From: Lichenostomus cassidix
Lineage: Eukaryota > Chordata > Aves > Passeriformes > Meliphagidae
DNA length: 64,000 bases
Assembly (NCBI GenBank): GCA_008360975.2
Contig: CM039188.1
Span: forward strand, 24,579,944-24,643,943
Direction: 5' to 3'
Of this stretch, positions 35,481-48,224 are shown in pieces (positions within the stretch are counted from its first letter, which is position 1; each line of letters opens with the position of its first letter). The notes beneath the pieces are model-generated. The model did no database searches. It saw only the letters and a list, made by a program, of their open reading frames with translations, and was not told where the DNA came from. Position numbers and translations under genes: made by a program.

Positions 35481-38133
35481 CTCACTATTAACTATAAAAA
35501 AATTCTTTTTATTATGAAAATGACTCCCTATTTTTTTTATTTTTGTGGTGGCTTACTGGGCAGAGATGTAAAAGGCCACTGCTTGGAAGAGCTTGCAAGG
35601 TGGTAGGAGGGTGCACCAGAATTCAGGATGCCCTCTGGGGCATCCTCTGGGCTCTAGAACCTCTGGGCTCCACCTCTTGATGTAAAAGGGGCTCACTCTG
35701 GGTTGTTCCTTTTTTCCTTTCAGCTGGCAGCCCCACAAGTACACACATTCTATTTAAAGCTGGTAGGTGTCACAGTGGCTACTGGTCAGAGTAGCACCAG
35801 ACATCCCTTTCTCAGCAGCCTGTTCAGCACTGTGAAGATCGTGGATCCTCTACAAATACATTGGAAAAGGTTGTACTTTAGGTCTCAGGGATATGCCAAC
35901 TATTTGAAAAGTCTGCATTATCCCCAGCTGAATTCTAATGGAAGTAGAAAATCTTCCTGATAATATAGGGTTGACTCTGAACCCATATGTTCTGGAGCAG
36001 ATCCATACAAGAGGAGCAGGGCAGGGCCTCCTTCAGGGAGGTGTACAGATTTATCGTCAGGGTCACAGCCTTTGACAAGTCATACACATCCTCCATTTCA
36101 CAAATGCTTCAGTGGAACTGTCCACAGGAGGAAAGATAATACAATGATTTGCCTATATAAGCATGACAGACAGAAACACAATGTGCAGCTGGAGAGCGAT
36201 AAGAGAAATTGATTTCTTTTTCCTATTCCTTTGCACTTTATTTCTCCTGCTTGGCGGCAGTAATTCTGTTCATCAGTACATTTCCTCCTTCTCATACATG
36301 GACACAAATTTTCCAAGGGGCTAGAGCCTGCTGCAGGTATTTACATTGAATAATCTGCCTCTTCAAAATAGACCTGAATTTGCATGAAAATCTGCTCTAT
36401 GTTGTATAAGTTAGTGGAATATTTTCCATTTTTCTTTATACTCTTCACCAAGCTGTAGGACTAAGAGGATTTTTCTGACTGTCATACAATTGTCCTAATC
36501 AGCTGGTGATTTGGAGAGACACGTGTCACCTCATCCATGGGGATTTTTGCCAGCTCTTCTGGGTGTGCTAGACATGGTATTAAACACTTAACCAACTATA
36601 AGATTTCTGTGCAGTCTCTGCTTGTGTTTAGGCTGCAGATGAAGCAATGTCAACACAAGCATGATAAATTGGAGGTTTCTTCCCAGAGCACTTGCACTCA
36701 CACAAACAAACACTTCATTAGCAAGACGATAAACAAAACAAAATCCACAGCAGTCCCCACGAATGTGTCAGTAAATTGCTTCAGGGTGAGAAAACACCCT
36801 CTGCATCAACTTCAGGATACCATGGGATGTGCTGCCAGGCTGGAAGCATCTCCTGGCATGCTGCCCCTGTGAAAGGAAGCTGAAGAGAGGAAATCCTCCC
36901 TTGCCCAAAGGGCAGGTCCTGCTGGCACATTCCTGGCTCCTGCAGCTCTCCAGGATTTGGTTCTTGGCCTGTAAACCAACCCTGTGGAATTACTCCAGAT
37001 GAAGCAGTTGGATTTGATGGATTCTGCCACATGTGGGCTCACTCTGAGGATTGCCTTGTCCCCCTTCATTTTAACTGTAGTTTTGAAATTCAGCTACAGG
37101 GACTAATGCCCCTTAGGGAGAAGGGAAACATTTGGGTTCTCTTAGGTGCAAGAAACACAAGAGATTTAGAAAATCTCTAATTAGAAGTTTCAGTGCTGTT
37201 TATATTTCTACCATCACTTTGGAGAAGAGAGCTTATGAAATACACACAAAAAAAGTCCCATTAGGAAATATGTTTTCTCCCCATGATTTTCCTTCTTTTA
37301 ATTTTTGTCTCTTATTTAAAATGTTAACTTATTTAGCAGTTCTTCCTATTGAGCACAACAGGAAAAGTAGTACCAATGAAGTTCAGCTCCTTTCTCCACT
37401 TATGTATCTGTTCAGCTGCCTTAACTTGTTAAAAGGCAAGGCAAAGTAATTTTATTTTTTGTTGCCAAAGTGGTGTAAGATGCACCTTGCTTTTTTTGAA
37501 TATGTATTTCTACATTATCTTTGTCTCAGACTGCAGCACTACTGATTTCAAAGGTTGTAAATGTAAATAAAATGAAATGCAAGAGAAGAGAAATAAACAG
37601 ATCTGAGACTCCATACAGCCGAATTTGGAGTGGAAAGTGGTAAAAGAAAAAATATTGAGCAGCAAATATTTAAAAATAGAAAAGAGAGGAAAAGCAAATT
37701 ATATGTTAAATTTCATGAAATATAAATAATACAGTACTGGTAGGTTGTAAGTATATTTCCTTTAAGGGGATTTTGAAAGGATTGAGGCTGGATTTTTTGA
37801 TGAATAATTTTCTCTGTGACTTATCAGATAACTGGTTCATATGCTAACTTTAGACAGGGTAATGCTCATATCCTCTAGAATCAAGGAGGCTTAGGCTGTC
37901 TTCACTCATCCTTTTCATTTACTGATTCAAAGTATTTCATTAGGAGAATTCAGTGGAACTAAAAAAAAGCACCCTTCTTTCAAAAAAAACTTTTTCTTCG
38001 TAGACCTGGAACAAATTTGCCAGTGCTGACAATTTTAAATATTTTATGTTACATATTATTTCTGAGCCAATATAGCAGGGTAGTAACACTGCCTTTTCTG
38101 GAAAGATAATCCACATACTTTTGTGTTCTGAAA
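35481..38133. other. Non-coding unique sequence
   Basis: No gene or interspersed repeat recognised. Near 35628-35671 the sequence CCTCTGGG recurs several times as an irregular local duplication. Open frames up to 111 codons (36537-36872) show no family. Confidence 0.5.
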
Positions 38134-38161
38134 CTTTGTTGTTGTTGTTTTTTTTTCCCCC
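38134..38161 (+). repeat. GTT-repeat/T-run low-complexity tract
   Basis: Four GTT units followed by an uninterrupted T-run and C-run. It is a simple sequence with no gene association. Confidence 0.8.
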
Positions 38162-41100
38162 GTCTTACCCCCTGCTGCACACCTGAGTGAAGCTGTCTTT
38201 AAATTGATAAAGTTTTACAGGTGTGGTTTTTTGGCTTTGAAGGTGTATCACAGTTACTTGTTCCTGTTGGCCTGCTTCTACCTAGTGAGTATTCTATTTC
38301 ATTTGACGGGGTAATTTTTTAGTTTAGTTTTTGTTTTGGTTTTGTTGGTGTTTTTCGGTGTTTGCATGGAATTTTTGTTTCTTGGTTTTTTTAATTTATG
38401 GTACTTTGGCGGTTCTGAGCATGTTGTCCCAGAATATGCAAACATCCAGCTGAGTTTGTTATGCTGTGAAATAAGGAACTGCTTGAAGTATATCACTGTT
38501 CTTATTACATAAGAAGCCTAAATCTTTCATTGTGAGTGAGACAACTTTTTTGGTATTAGCATTAAAGGCAGCAAGTACTTAAATATCTTGTGTGGTATGG
38601 TTTCTTTAAACAAGACGCTGAAATAAAAGGCATGAATTCAGGAAAATGTGTGTTGGACCTTTAAAATACTCCTTCAGACATACAGTGGAATTATTTGCCT
38701 TGAGAGGTGTGTCTCAGACATACCTGTACCTTTCAGATAGTTTTCTATGTGGTAATGTATGCTTTCAAAGACTTTCTCTGAATTTTTAGGCTTCAGTTGC
38801 TTTGAAGATATTTAGTTATATTATGAAATCCTATATTCGTGGTACTGTCGCTTTGGTGTTTACTAAACGACATACTTTTTTTTCTTTTTCCATTTCTTGT
38901 CTCTTTCTTTAATTCAGATTCACAGAAGTTCATGCCTCTTATTGCTGACGTCTCTTTTTCTCTCCTTATGTATTTTTTTTAAGATAATATATATAATCCT
39001 CTCTTGGGTGGGACTCAGCTAATGAGCAGCCTGAAAATCTGAATCTGTAGTTACAAATGTTCTAACTTTCAGGTAGATTTTCTTTCATTCCTTTTTCTTT
39101 CCCAAAAAAGATCAAGTATGACTAGGAAATGATCTCACCTTTCTTCCCTATAAAAAATATTTGAGAGTGTTACATGGGCTTCTCACAGGTTAATAAATTA
39201 CATAGCTGTAATGAATTGCAAAAAGTAAAGGAGTGATCACATCAGAAGTGCCTACAGTTGTAGCTCCACACTGGAGATGTTCAGTACTTTGCACCATTTA
39301 GCTTCCTGTTTATTATATCCCTTATATTAAATCTAATTTTTTTTCAGGCATTTAATTAGTCACTGCACATGAGAAAATAACAGTTCTTTTAATTTTATGT
39401 TTTAAAATAAATATCACTGAGACTCACTGTTTTCTCAGAACTAACTCTGTGTATAGAAGTTTGATAGTTTTATAGAAGTTTCAGCTTTATAGACAGTTTT
39501 ATAGAACTTTAATAAAAGAGTCAGCTATCTGACTGTTACTGCTGTGTGTTTACATCACAAATAAAGAATTATAAAATGAGACTTTAGACAGAACGATCTA
39601 TGCCAGATGAATTAATTTCACAACATTTTGCGTTCCATGTGTGAATAATAGTTCAGCAGAATTCTTTTTCAGTTCTTCTAAGCTTTACATTCTGTGTTTG
39701 CATTTGCTATGATGTTGGAAGTTCACACCATCACAGTCTTTTTCCCACTCCCCTCCCAACAATATGGTAGGATTTTTACAGGGATTTATTTAGCAGTTCA
39801 CTGGGAATTTGACTCTTCAGTTTTATCACTTACTTTTCTTACAGTTTTTGATACTTAGTATTGCCTGAATACAGAGGTTTCTGGCATTTAATATACAGAA
39901 AACTGTGCTTAAAATAACATTACCATTGTAAGACACCAATAAATCCTGAAGAATTCATTTGAAAGGCTGAAATTATAGCCTTAATTTACATGCTTTTCCT
40001 TTCCCTTGTTAAGAACAGTGGTAATGAAGTGTCATCCTTAACTTTGAATTGCCCAGCATCTGTTGGTTTGTGGCACAGCCCAACCCTAGCATTATTTAAA
40101 TGTTTTTTTTGTGCATCTGAATATTAAATGGTGCCCTGAGGATTCAATGCAGCAGTCAGGACTATGTAGTTACAAAGCTACGATTTCTCTGTGCTCATTT
40201 TTTGTTCAGACATCTATCTAACTAGTTCAGTGAAAAAAAAAAAAACAACAGCAAACCACAAAATCCAAAACACATACCACAAATGAAACCCAGGGAGGAG
40301 GGAATCCAGATTATATTTGTGGAAATGCTATGAAGGTGGGGTTATCAGTCTGCCTCCTTCCTTTAAACTGTTAAATCCCCAGATCAAACATACTTTGAAT
40401 TTCTCACAGGGCTGTGTGTCAGGTTTGTGAATCACAGAGTTCATCTGTCCTTAAATTTGCTTTGATTTTCCTTACCAAATTAATAGCAAAAAACATATGC
40501 CTATATGTAATAAACATAGCATATCAGCTGAGAGACCCTGAAAGCTGAAACTCATTTCTATCAGAAGAAAAAGGTGGAACTAATTTGAGAAGAGACTCAC
40601 CACATTCATCTAAGCCTGCAAATGGTAGCAAACTGCCTCTGTCAAGATTCTCAGTTTTCATGCACTGCCATGACTTTCTATGTGTTCACAGGTTTAAATG
40701 GTGATAGGTTCAGTAACTGTTTCAAATGCACAGATGGATTGCAAAAATTTGGATTTAAAGTAGTATTAAAAATAGGATTTTGAGAATGTGGGGTTTGGTT
40801 AATTTCTTAGGATTCACAGAGGTCATGTTTCAGACCAGACAGCTTAGGTAGGTACCTTTTTTATTTCAGAAGAACTCTTGTTTACAACTATATGAGCTGC
40901 TTTGATAAAAACTGTGTAAAGCCACATAAAAATGTAACATTTTTTCATGCTCAGTTTTCATATTTTTGGCACAAACCAAGGGTTTTTTTTAAATTTTAAA
41001 AGGAAATTTAGAATCACCATTTAGGAAAAAATGAATGCTGATAAAATGCTGAAACTAGTAAAATACCTGGAGTTTTTTACTGCAAGTATTGCTTCTTTTG

Positions 41101-42743
41101 AATGCTTGTCCCATCTTGCACTCCAGGTAACATCAGCTGGCTTCTTCTCAGGGTAACTGCTGGTTTTTTCAAGGGGAAGAAAATGCCTTGCAGAGGGAAA
41201 GAAATAAGAGCAATCACATTCTTTCTTCACATTCTCTGCATTTATTCATGTCTCTTCCTCTTAATTTTTCATCTTTCTTATGTGGCCTGGAGCAGAATCT
41301 CATCTATTTACAATAATGGGAAAAAATATTGAAAAATAGTAGATCCTTTTCAGGGTCCATTAACTAAGCAATATGATGCATGTTGATGAAAGGTGCTGAC
41401 AGGCTCTCATAACTCAGGTCTGGAGAGTGATTCCATAAGCAGTGTTGGCTCCATTGCTCAAAGCTCTCCCTTAAAGCTGCTGCTTAAGAAGGACATGTGA
41501 GGGATGCCAGCCTTTGGCTGGGCTGATATTGGCATGAAACCTGCAAGGGGCTCAGTTCTGCACCTTGTTCTCTTGTGCTGATTTCTTGTTGGTGTCATGG
41601 CAGTGTCTTTGCAGACAGAGCACCTGGGGACCCCCAAGTGCAACTTTATCTTTAAATTCCTTTGGTATTTCTAATCATCAAGGACATATGAGCAAATCAC
41701 AGTAAATGGTGGAACTGCTTCAGCGCGACACCTGCAGGCTCTTGAATCATCCCTGGTGCACTCTGCTTTACAGATACCCTTGGCTCACCCAGCATTGCTT
41801 TGGTGGACTCAATTAGTGCCCTGGCTGCTTGAGGAACCTCTCTGTGAGACCCATTAGAGGCCTGCTGGCTGTCAGTGGTATCCATGACTGTATCACTGCA
41901 TGTAAACGTGAAAAATGTAAATCACATTGGAGATGAAGTGGGAAAACTGCAAGGGAAACATACGTATCTAGAATTATATAAGGGCAAACCAGTGAGGGCC
42001 AGGATGCCACACAAGTACCTACACTAAGCCAAATGTGAAAAATGGCTCTGGATTCCAAGACATCTTCATCCAGAAGAAAGAGAGAAACAAACTTGAACAA
42101 GTATGTTTTTCATCCTACCTATGTTGTTGCTTCCCAGGGTGTTATTCTATTATGTGAGAATGATGTGCATAGCAGAGCTGTCAAAACAGCAAACAACCAC
42201 ATCCAGGCAGCTGCTGAACACCTGCAAATCCCACTGAAGTTGTGGAAGGTGCAGCTGCCAAGCTGTAGCTCAGCTCTTTGAAGGGATTGACTACAGTGAG
42301 TAATAACAAAAGCAATTAAGAATCACAACTACCTTGCAATGTCTATCTTAGACAGGTTGGTTATATATTGTAGAAAGTCAAGCTCAATTTCTGCACTGGA
42401 AATAAAAAGAGACTAATTAACTGTTGCACACCAGTGACTTCTCCAGTTGTTATTCAAAGCCTGTGTAGGTTCTCAGCTTTTTTTTTTTTGTTGTTGAACT
42501 TTTGGTGTTGTTGCCTCAGTAGCAGTTATGCCAAGTTTGAAGAACCTGACAGAAACTCTAATAAGCACTTTATTTAGATTGTTCAGAAGGATAGTGCACA
42601 ACTTTTAAATAACAAGCAGGATCACAGAAGGAGATTGCCATACCTGATACCAACAGAGGGCTGCAGCCAGTGTTGACTGAAAACCTGAGTGCTGAATTTA
42701 GATCGCTGCAACGCAGGAGATGAGCAAGCAGATTTCAAACTGA
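38162..42743. other. Non-coding unique sequence, very AT-rich
   Basis: About 4.6 kb without a recognised gene or transposon. Visible low-complexity parts are the G/T-rich run at about 38315-38395 and A13 at 40233-40245. At 39452-39510 a TTTATAGAAGTTT-like unit recurs about three times in degenerate form. Between 37450 and 41000 there is only one open frame of 60 or more codons, so this is a stop-rich, non-coding stretch. Confidence 0.6.
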
Positions 42744-42783
42744 GATAATGAGTTTATGATTCTGGGATAATGAGTTTATGATT
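42744..42783 (+). repeat. Perfect 18-bp direct duplication, 22-bp period
   Basis: The unit GATAATGAGTTTATGATT lies at 42744-42761 and 42766-42783, separated by CTGG. The two copies are identical, so the duplication is recent or maintained. Confidence 0.95.
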
Positions 42784-45700
42784 AAAGAAGTAAAAATCAC
42801 CTTTTCTCAAGAAGGAGGGCTGCGGGAAGGCCTTGAGGAGGCCAGTGAAAGGGAAGATGTGTGTTGCCTCCTGAGGTCTCAGTGATGATCTCTGCCTCCA
42901 TTTGCCTCAGTGCAATACAGACAGGGAGGGGTTTGGAGTACTTTGCAGTCTGTGTGCACTGAGCTGCTCTTTCTCCAAGGCCAAGTACAGAAAATGTCTC
43001 AGAAGGCTTCAAGTTCTGCTTCATTAAAAATGTTTCACTTACGGAGGAAAAGGCTACTTGATTCTTCAGTAATTGCTTTACACAGATATGTTGACCAGTT
43101 GGTGGAGTGCATTCACTTCAAATCTCATTCATTTACACCACGTTAAGTAAATCCCATGTTGTTATGTCCATTTTTTGTCTTTTGGAAAGATGTAAGTTGT
43201 ATTTTTGAAGAAATTATAGATTGTTTGCTTCTGGACACTTTGCAAGCCTCTCAGTGGGGCTCCTGCCTTTCATTCACCCAGAAGGTCATGGTTGTGAAAT
43301 ACCTGTTTGTGATGCCCTTTTGAACTTCCCCTGTGGGACAAAGGAGGACTGTGTGAGTCATCTTCTAGCTTCATTCATGAAATTCTCCAAGTAATTTCAA
43401 TTTTACAATGGCTTTGCCTGACTCTGTGTGTGATTTCTTCTAACACTTTCTTCTACTTGTTTTCAGGCCACACTGCACAGAACAAAAAATACTGCATCGG
43501 CTATTTTAGTGATGGATGCAGGGGACCTGCTGGGAACTTAGAGAATAGAATTGATTTTTTGACTAACTTTCCCTTTGTATCTGTCTTTAAGACTAGCCTC
43601 ATAAAATAGGCAACTTCAGTAGCAGTGCATGAGCTTCAAGCAGATAGAATCATCTTTGTGTTATATTTTCTTTGAACTGTCATCATGTCCTTGCCTCCTT
43701 TGGGTCTTTTCCTTGTTAGGTTTTTTTTGTTTTGTTTTCTTTTTCTCCTTCCCCTTGATTCTCTTTTCTGTCTTGGGCCTTTCATATTCTTCAGCTTTGA
43801 GTTAAAATGACCTGTATGTAGTTTGCAACACGAACACAGAATTTCATTTCTATTTGACAATTAATCAACAGGGAGCAAAGCTCAATGTCAAATTAACACT
43901 ACTTTGCTCTACAACTTGCCAGTTTTGCCTGAATCTGTATGTGTGCAGGTGTTTGGAGGGCTGATTGCTTTTATTTTGTTACAAATATGCCTTTTTTAAG
44001 GAATGCCAAGGGCTAGGAGCATCACCCTCAGAAAAGTGAAGCAGTTAGTGTTTTGCAGCTGGTTTAACACACTCTTCCCATTATGGCTGGACTGTGTGCT
44101 GCAGAAGGTGTCTGTGAGTGCTGCCTTGCTCTGAGCATGGGTGTGACACCTCTAGGGCTGCTGGGCTGGTGGGCTGCAGTCTGGCTGGCTCCTCACCCCT
44201 TTACCTTGCTTTGGACCCTTTGCTTCCCCCTTGGCAGGTTGGAAGCATATGCCACATCTTGTTCAAAGTGCAGCATATGTGCTGCACCAGCACAGCAGTT
44301 TGTGTGACAGCCACACTGCTCTGATGGTGGCCATGGGGTGCAGCACTTTCCTGTGGCTTCTCTCTATGGAACCCATGGATACAGCAGTCTGGCAGCTCAG
44401 CAACTCTGTAAAGTAGGGGGGCTGTCATGTCAGGTGTTTTGTAGCTTTTCTCTGGAGGAGGGCTTTGGGTTTGGGCTTGTACAATTTGTTCAAGTCAGTG
44501 TTGAACAAGCCCTGTAGCTCCCTGTGCCCATGTGCTCACTGCCCTGCAGCAGTCAGGCTCATGTCTGAGGTTTGGACCGAAGGAAACACTTCACTGCAAA
44601 CCTGAGTGCTCACCACAGGAAGGCTGAGGGAAGCTTGATTTCTACCCTACCAACTTAGATTGCAAGATAGCAAGGAAAAGACTAAGGGCAGCAGGAGACA
44701 ACAGAGATAATTCAGTTCTTAAAATCCTGTAACTTCATGCTTGATGATTTTGCTTTTTAAAAAGGAGTGGAGTTGTGGAAGTGAATTTCATATATGCTTT
44801 TGAAAACATGGATGTTGATATTCATAAAAGATTGTTTATTTGGTGGGACAGATCTTGCTATTATTTCCCACTTCCTTTCCTAGAGCTCTGGTATATCACA
44901 TAGTTGAAGCACTGATTAAGCAAGATATTAGCCACTTAAAGGATAAAACATTTTCTTTTCTAAAGAAAAAAACTGTTCAGAGACAGTAAAATATTTATGA
45001 CTTGTCTCATTTTAACACATTAAAGAAGATAAAGTTATTTTCAATTGCTTTCAAGGTTGGGGGAGAAACTATATTACTGTCTAATTTGATCTCTGGTTTA
45101 AGACATTCTGTGTATTTTTTCCCTGTAATTTCTATTTGCATTATGTCATATATTTTAGACAGCTTTTAGCCTTTATTCAAGAGTCACAGATAATGGAGAC
45201 TTTACCACATCTCTAAGTAGCCATTTCTCCAAATGGCTAATCACTTGGCTGTTAACAGTGGGTTTTGTAACTTTAGTGTGATGATTTATTTATTTTTTTG
45301 TCTACTTTGTGTTTCCAGCTGTTGTCTCTCACTATCTAAAAAACTTGACTTGTCAGCTGTGGGCAAGTTGCTTTATAAGACTATATTTGTTAAATTATAT
45401 TGAGAGGCTTTCTTCTTTTCTGCTGATTTACTGCTATTTTACAGAAGTGTTGGCTTATCCTCTGGCTATCACAGCTCCTCTATGACTCTATCCCAGCCTG
45501 GAGACACAGTGTGGTTCTCCAATAACTCTAAGCAGGACCACAAACCCTTTTTTCTACTTCCCAGTGTACTTTTCATTATATCATGCCAACCCATTTATCT
45601 ATAGCATCATCTTGTGGGCTTGTTGGTTTTTTTCTTCACCAAACCTTACTCAGATAACTGAGTTGCCTCTGGGATTCAGATAAGTGTTGTGCTACTTTAG

Positions 45701-46049
45701 GGTTCCCCCAGCTGCTTTAATAGGTTGTGGAAAAATGCATGTTTGAAGAAGAAAAAGAGATTTTATAAGAGTCCCCTTCTCTCGAATGTGAAATGAGGAT
45801 CAGTGGAACTGGTAAAACACTCAGACTTCTGCATAAGTGCTATTTATCCCAAGGCTCTGTAACTCTCTCTCCTTTGTGTCTCCCACCACAAGTAACTTTT
45901 TTCAGATACAATTCTCTAAAAATATAATTATCTGAACACTGACCTTTGGGTAAGCTGACCCATTGGCTCTGTGCATTTAAAACTATTAAATCTCTACTAA
46001 CATATCCATTAGAAGTGAATGAAATAATGATGTGGATGAAGCTGAACCA
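42784..46049. other. Non-coding unique sequence
   Basis: No gene is supported. A polypyrimidine run ending in TTTTCAG at 43447-43466 looks like a splice acceptor, but only 24 open codons follow. A T/C-rich tract lies at about 43719-43760. Overlapping open frames on both strands at 44083-44428 are unrecognised. Confidence 0.5.
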
Positions 46050-46250
46050 AAACACACAATTAATTAGATTTCATTTTATATTGTGATGGATTCCTGGAGC
46101 TTTGTGGGCACTGACCAAAGATACATTTGCTTTTCTCATGCAGGGTAATTGGATTACTAGCTAGTATGAGTCTTTAATCTTTGTCGATAGAGCGAGATAA
46201 ATGTCTGCTAAATACACTGAGCAAACAAGAGTAGCTTAAGAAAAGAAGTG
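46050..46250. promoter_or_regulatory. Candidate regulatory block with paired-class homeodomain site
   Basis: TAATTGGATTA at 46146-46156 fits the TAAT-N3-ATTA (P3) site bound cooperatively by paired-class homeodomain dimers; its right half GGATTA is also the OTX/PITX/CRX preference. It overlaps the 12-bp perfect palindrome TACTAGCTAGTA (46155-46166). A TTAATTAG core lies near 46059 and two retained CpGs are in TTGTCGATAGAGCGAGA. There is no open frame and no repeat. The motif match is exact; enhancer function and conservation are inference. Confidence 0.35.
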
Positions 46251-48210
46251 ACAAAAAAGGTGCTGTGAATATAGCAGCTTAAGCAATATTTCTTCTGGTG
46301 ATGGAGAGGAAAAAGCAGTTCTGTTGTCACTTGGCTGGTTACACACACTGTGACAACAGGGGTAGCTGCTTCCCTGCACATTTGAATAGTGTCTCCCTGT
46401 ATGCAATGAATTTTGAAATGGGGTGTCTCTTTTTTGTTTCCTGCATCAATGTCTTCACTTTTCAGGGAAGGGGTGTTTGTAAATACTTGGAAATTGAGCT
46501 ACTTGAGTAGCTCTGAAATTGAGGTGTTGGTAGTTGTTTCTAGGGCTGAAAATGAACGTTGGTTTTTCATCCTGTGATCAGGAATGAAAATACAGTGTGT
46601 TTCAGTAATTTGGGGTTGGGTTATGTGTTTTATTTTTTAAGGTACTGAAACATAAAAATAAATATGACAAAGCTGAAATAGCTTCACAGTTCTGGAAATT
46701 CATCCTACCAATCACTGCCCTGAAAAAAAAAACAATGCCACTCATCTATGACTAGTCATAGACTTGCATTCAAGAAAAAACAGAGCACAAAAATAAAGAT
46801 TAGGGCTGTGCTGCTTGGTAGGGAAAAATAAATAAATTGGTGTTGGGCTGCTTTGAGATTGGAAGCAATTTCCTGTGGAAAACCTTTCCTCCTGACCTGT
46901 AATTTATGCCCTGCTTGAAAACTTAGGCAGAACCTGATCTCTCTTGGATACCTGAGAATCACAGGAGGAAGCACAGATGTGATTCCCAGTTGTGGGAAAT
47001 AACTGAATCCAAGTGCCTCTGTAGAGTTCCAGGGCTGTCCTACATAGCCAGAGAGAGGGACTTTCAGAGGGACAGAGTGTGGCCACCTTTCCTTAAAAGC
47101 CAGCTGGACAGAGTGCTCAAACCATCCGTGGTGGTTGGTGGTGCTTGGAAAACCTTGGAAAACCCATCCCTTCAAGGAGCAGGGCTGGATGACTCAATTA
47201 ACAGCTTGGATTCCTGGAAGTGGGCAGACCACCTCCAGAAGTGCTGATATCCTGAAATCCTGTCTTGAAGGCAGCTCTGGGCTGTGAGTGAGCTGTTCTC
47301 ATTCTGGAGGGGTCAGATCACTGGCAGTTACAAATTAATCATCAAATTCACTTGTTAAAGCTTGTTTGAATAGGTGTGCTGATGTTGCTCCATTTTAGGA
47401 AAGCCACAAAGATCTGACACCCAGATCACACTCTACAGATGAACTTCCCCTCTTTCTGGGTCATTTTGTGGCTGTAGGATTCTGGAAGACATGGAAATAC
47501 ATCCTGAACTGTTTCATAAATGCCAGAGAGGTCAATCTTCTTGCTTCACAAGAAAGTGATTGATGCTTGGCACTTCTGTATAATAATAAAACATTTCCAA
47601 AGCTTATGGTCAATAAATTTGTGTAATAAATAATGCATTCCAATACTATTATAGTTCATACTTCAATAACTTTTCTAAGTTATTTTCTAAAGCTAAGATA
47701 ATGGAAGTTTTAGTCATGCTTTTTTTTCCTTTTCAAAGAGCAAAGACTTTGAAATTCCTTTTAAGCCTAGTGCATGATAAGGTTAGTGTCTCCTTGAACT
47801 AGTAATGTCTACTGGAGTCAAAACTGTGATTTTAATTTGAATTTCCTATGACTGCCTGCGACGCTCATAGAATTGTGTGGTCTGTGACTTTAAGTGAGTG
47901 CCACATATCTTTATGTTGCTTTTTGTTCTAGAAAATTCTGAATACACTTCTATTTTTTTAACAAAGCAGCCCACAAAACTGGCTTTCTGTTCAGGTATCT
48001 TTCATGAAGTGTTTTGACATCTATGATCTAACCCAAAGAGTAGTTCAATCACTGGATAACTGTGCTGTCTCTACAGATGTATGAATAAAACCTTCAGGTA
48101 AAGTGATAATATGAAAGCACTCAGCTTTCTTCAGGGCATAAAGTTTATAAGATCTTTGTTTTCTATATTATTTTGTTTTCTCTTTTTTGTTTTGTTTTTG
48201 CCAGCAGTCC
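46251..48210. other. Non-coding unique sequence
   Basis: No gene or transposon recognised. The 139-codon minus-strand frame at 46756-47175 is paired with an open plus-strand frame over 46990-47247 and shows no domain. Confidence 0.5.
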
Positions 48211-48224
48211 TTTTTTTTTTTTTT
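48211..48224. repeat. Poly-T tract (14 T)
   Basis: A pure T run preceded by a T/G-rich stretch (48165-48200). Simple sequence only. Confidence 0.9.

Noticed and set aside
46756..47175. 139-codon minus-strand open frame
   Set aside because: No recognisable domain, and it overlaps open frames on both strands.
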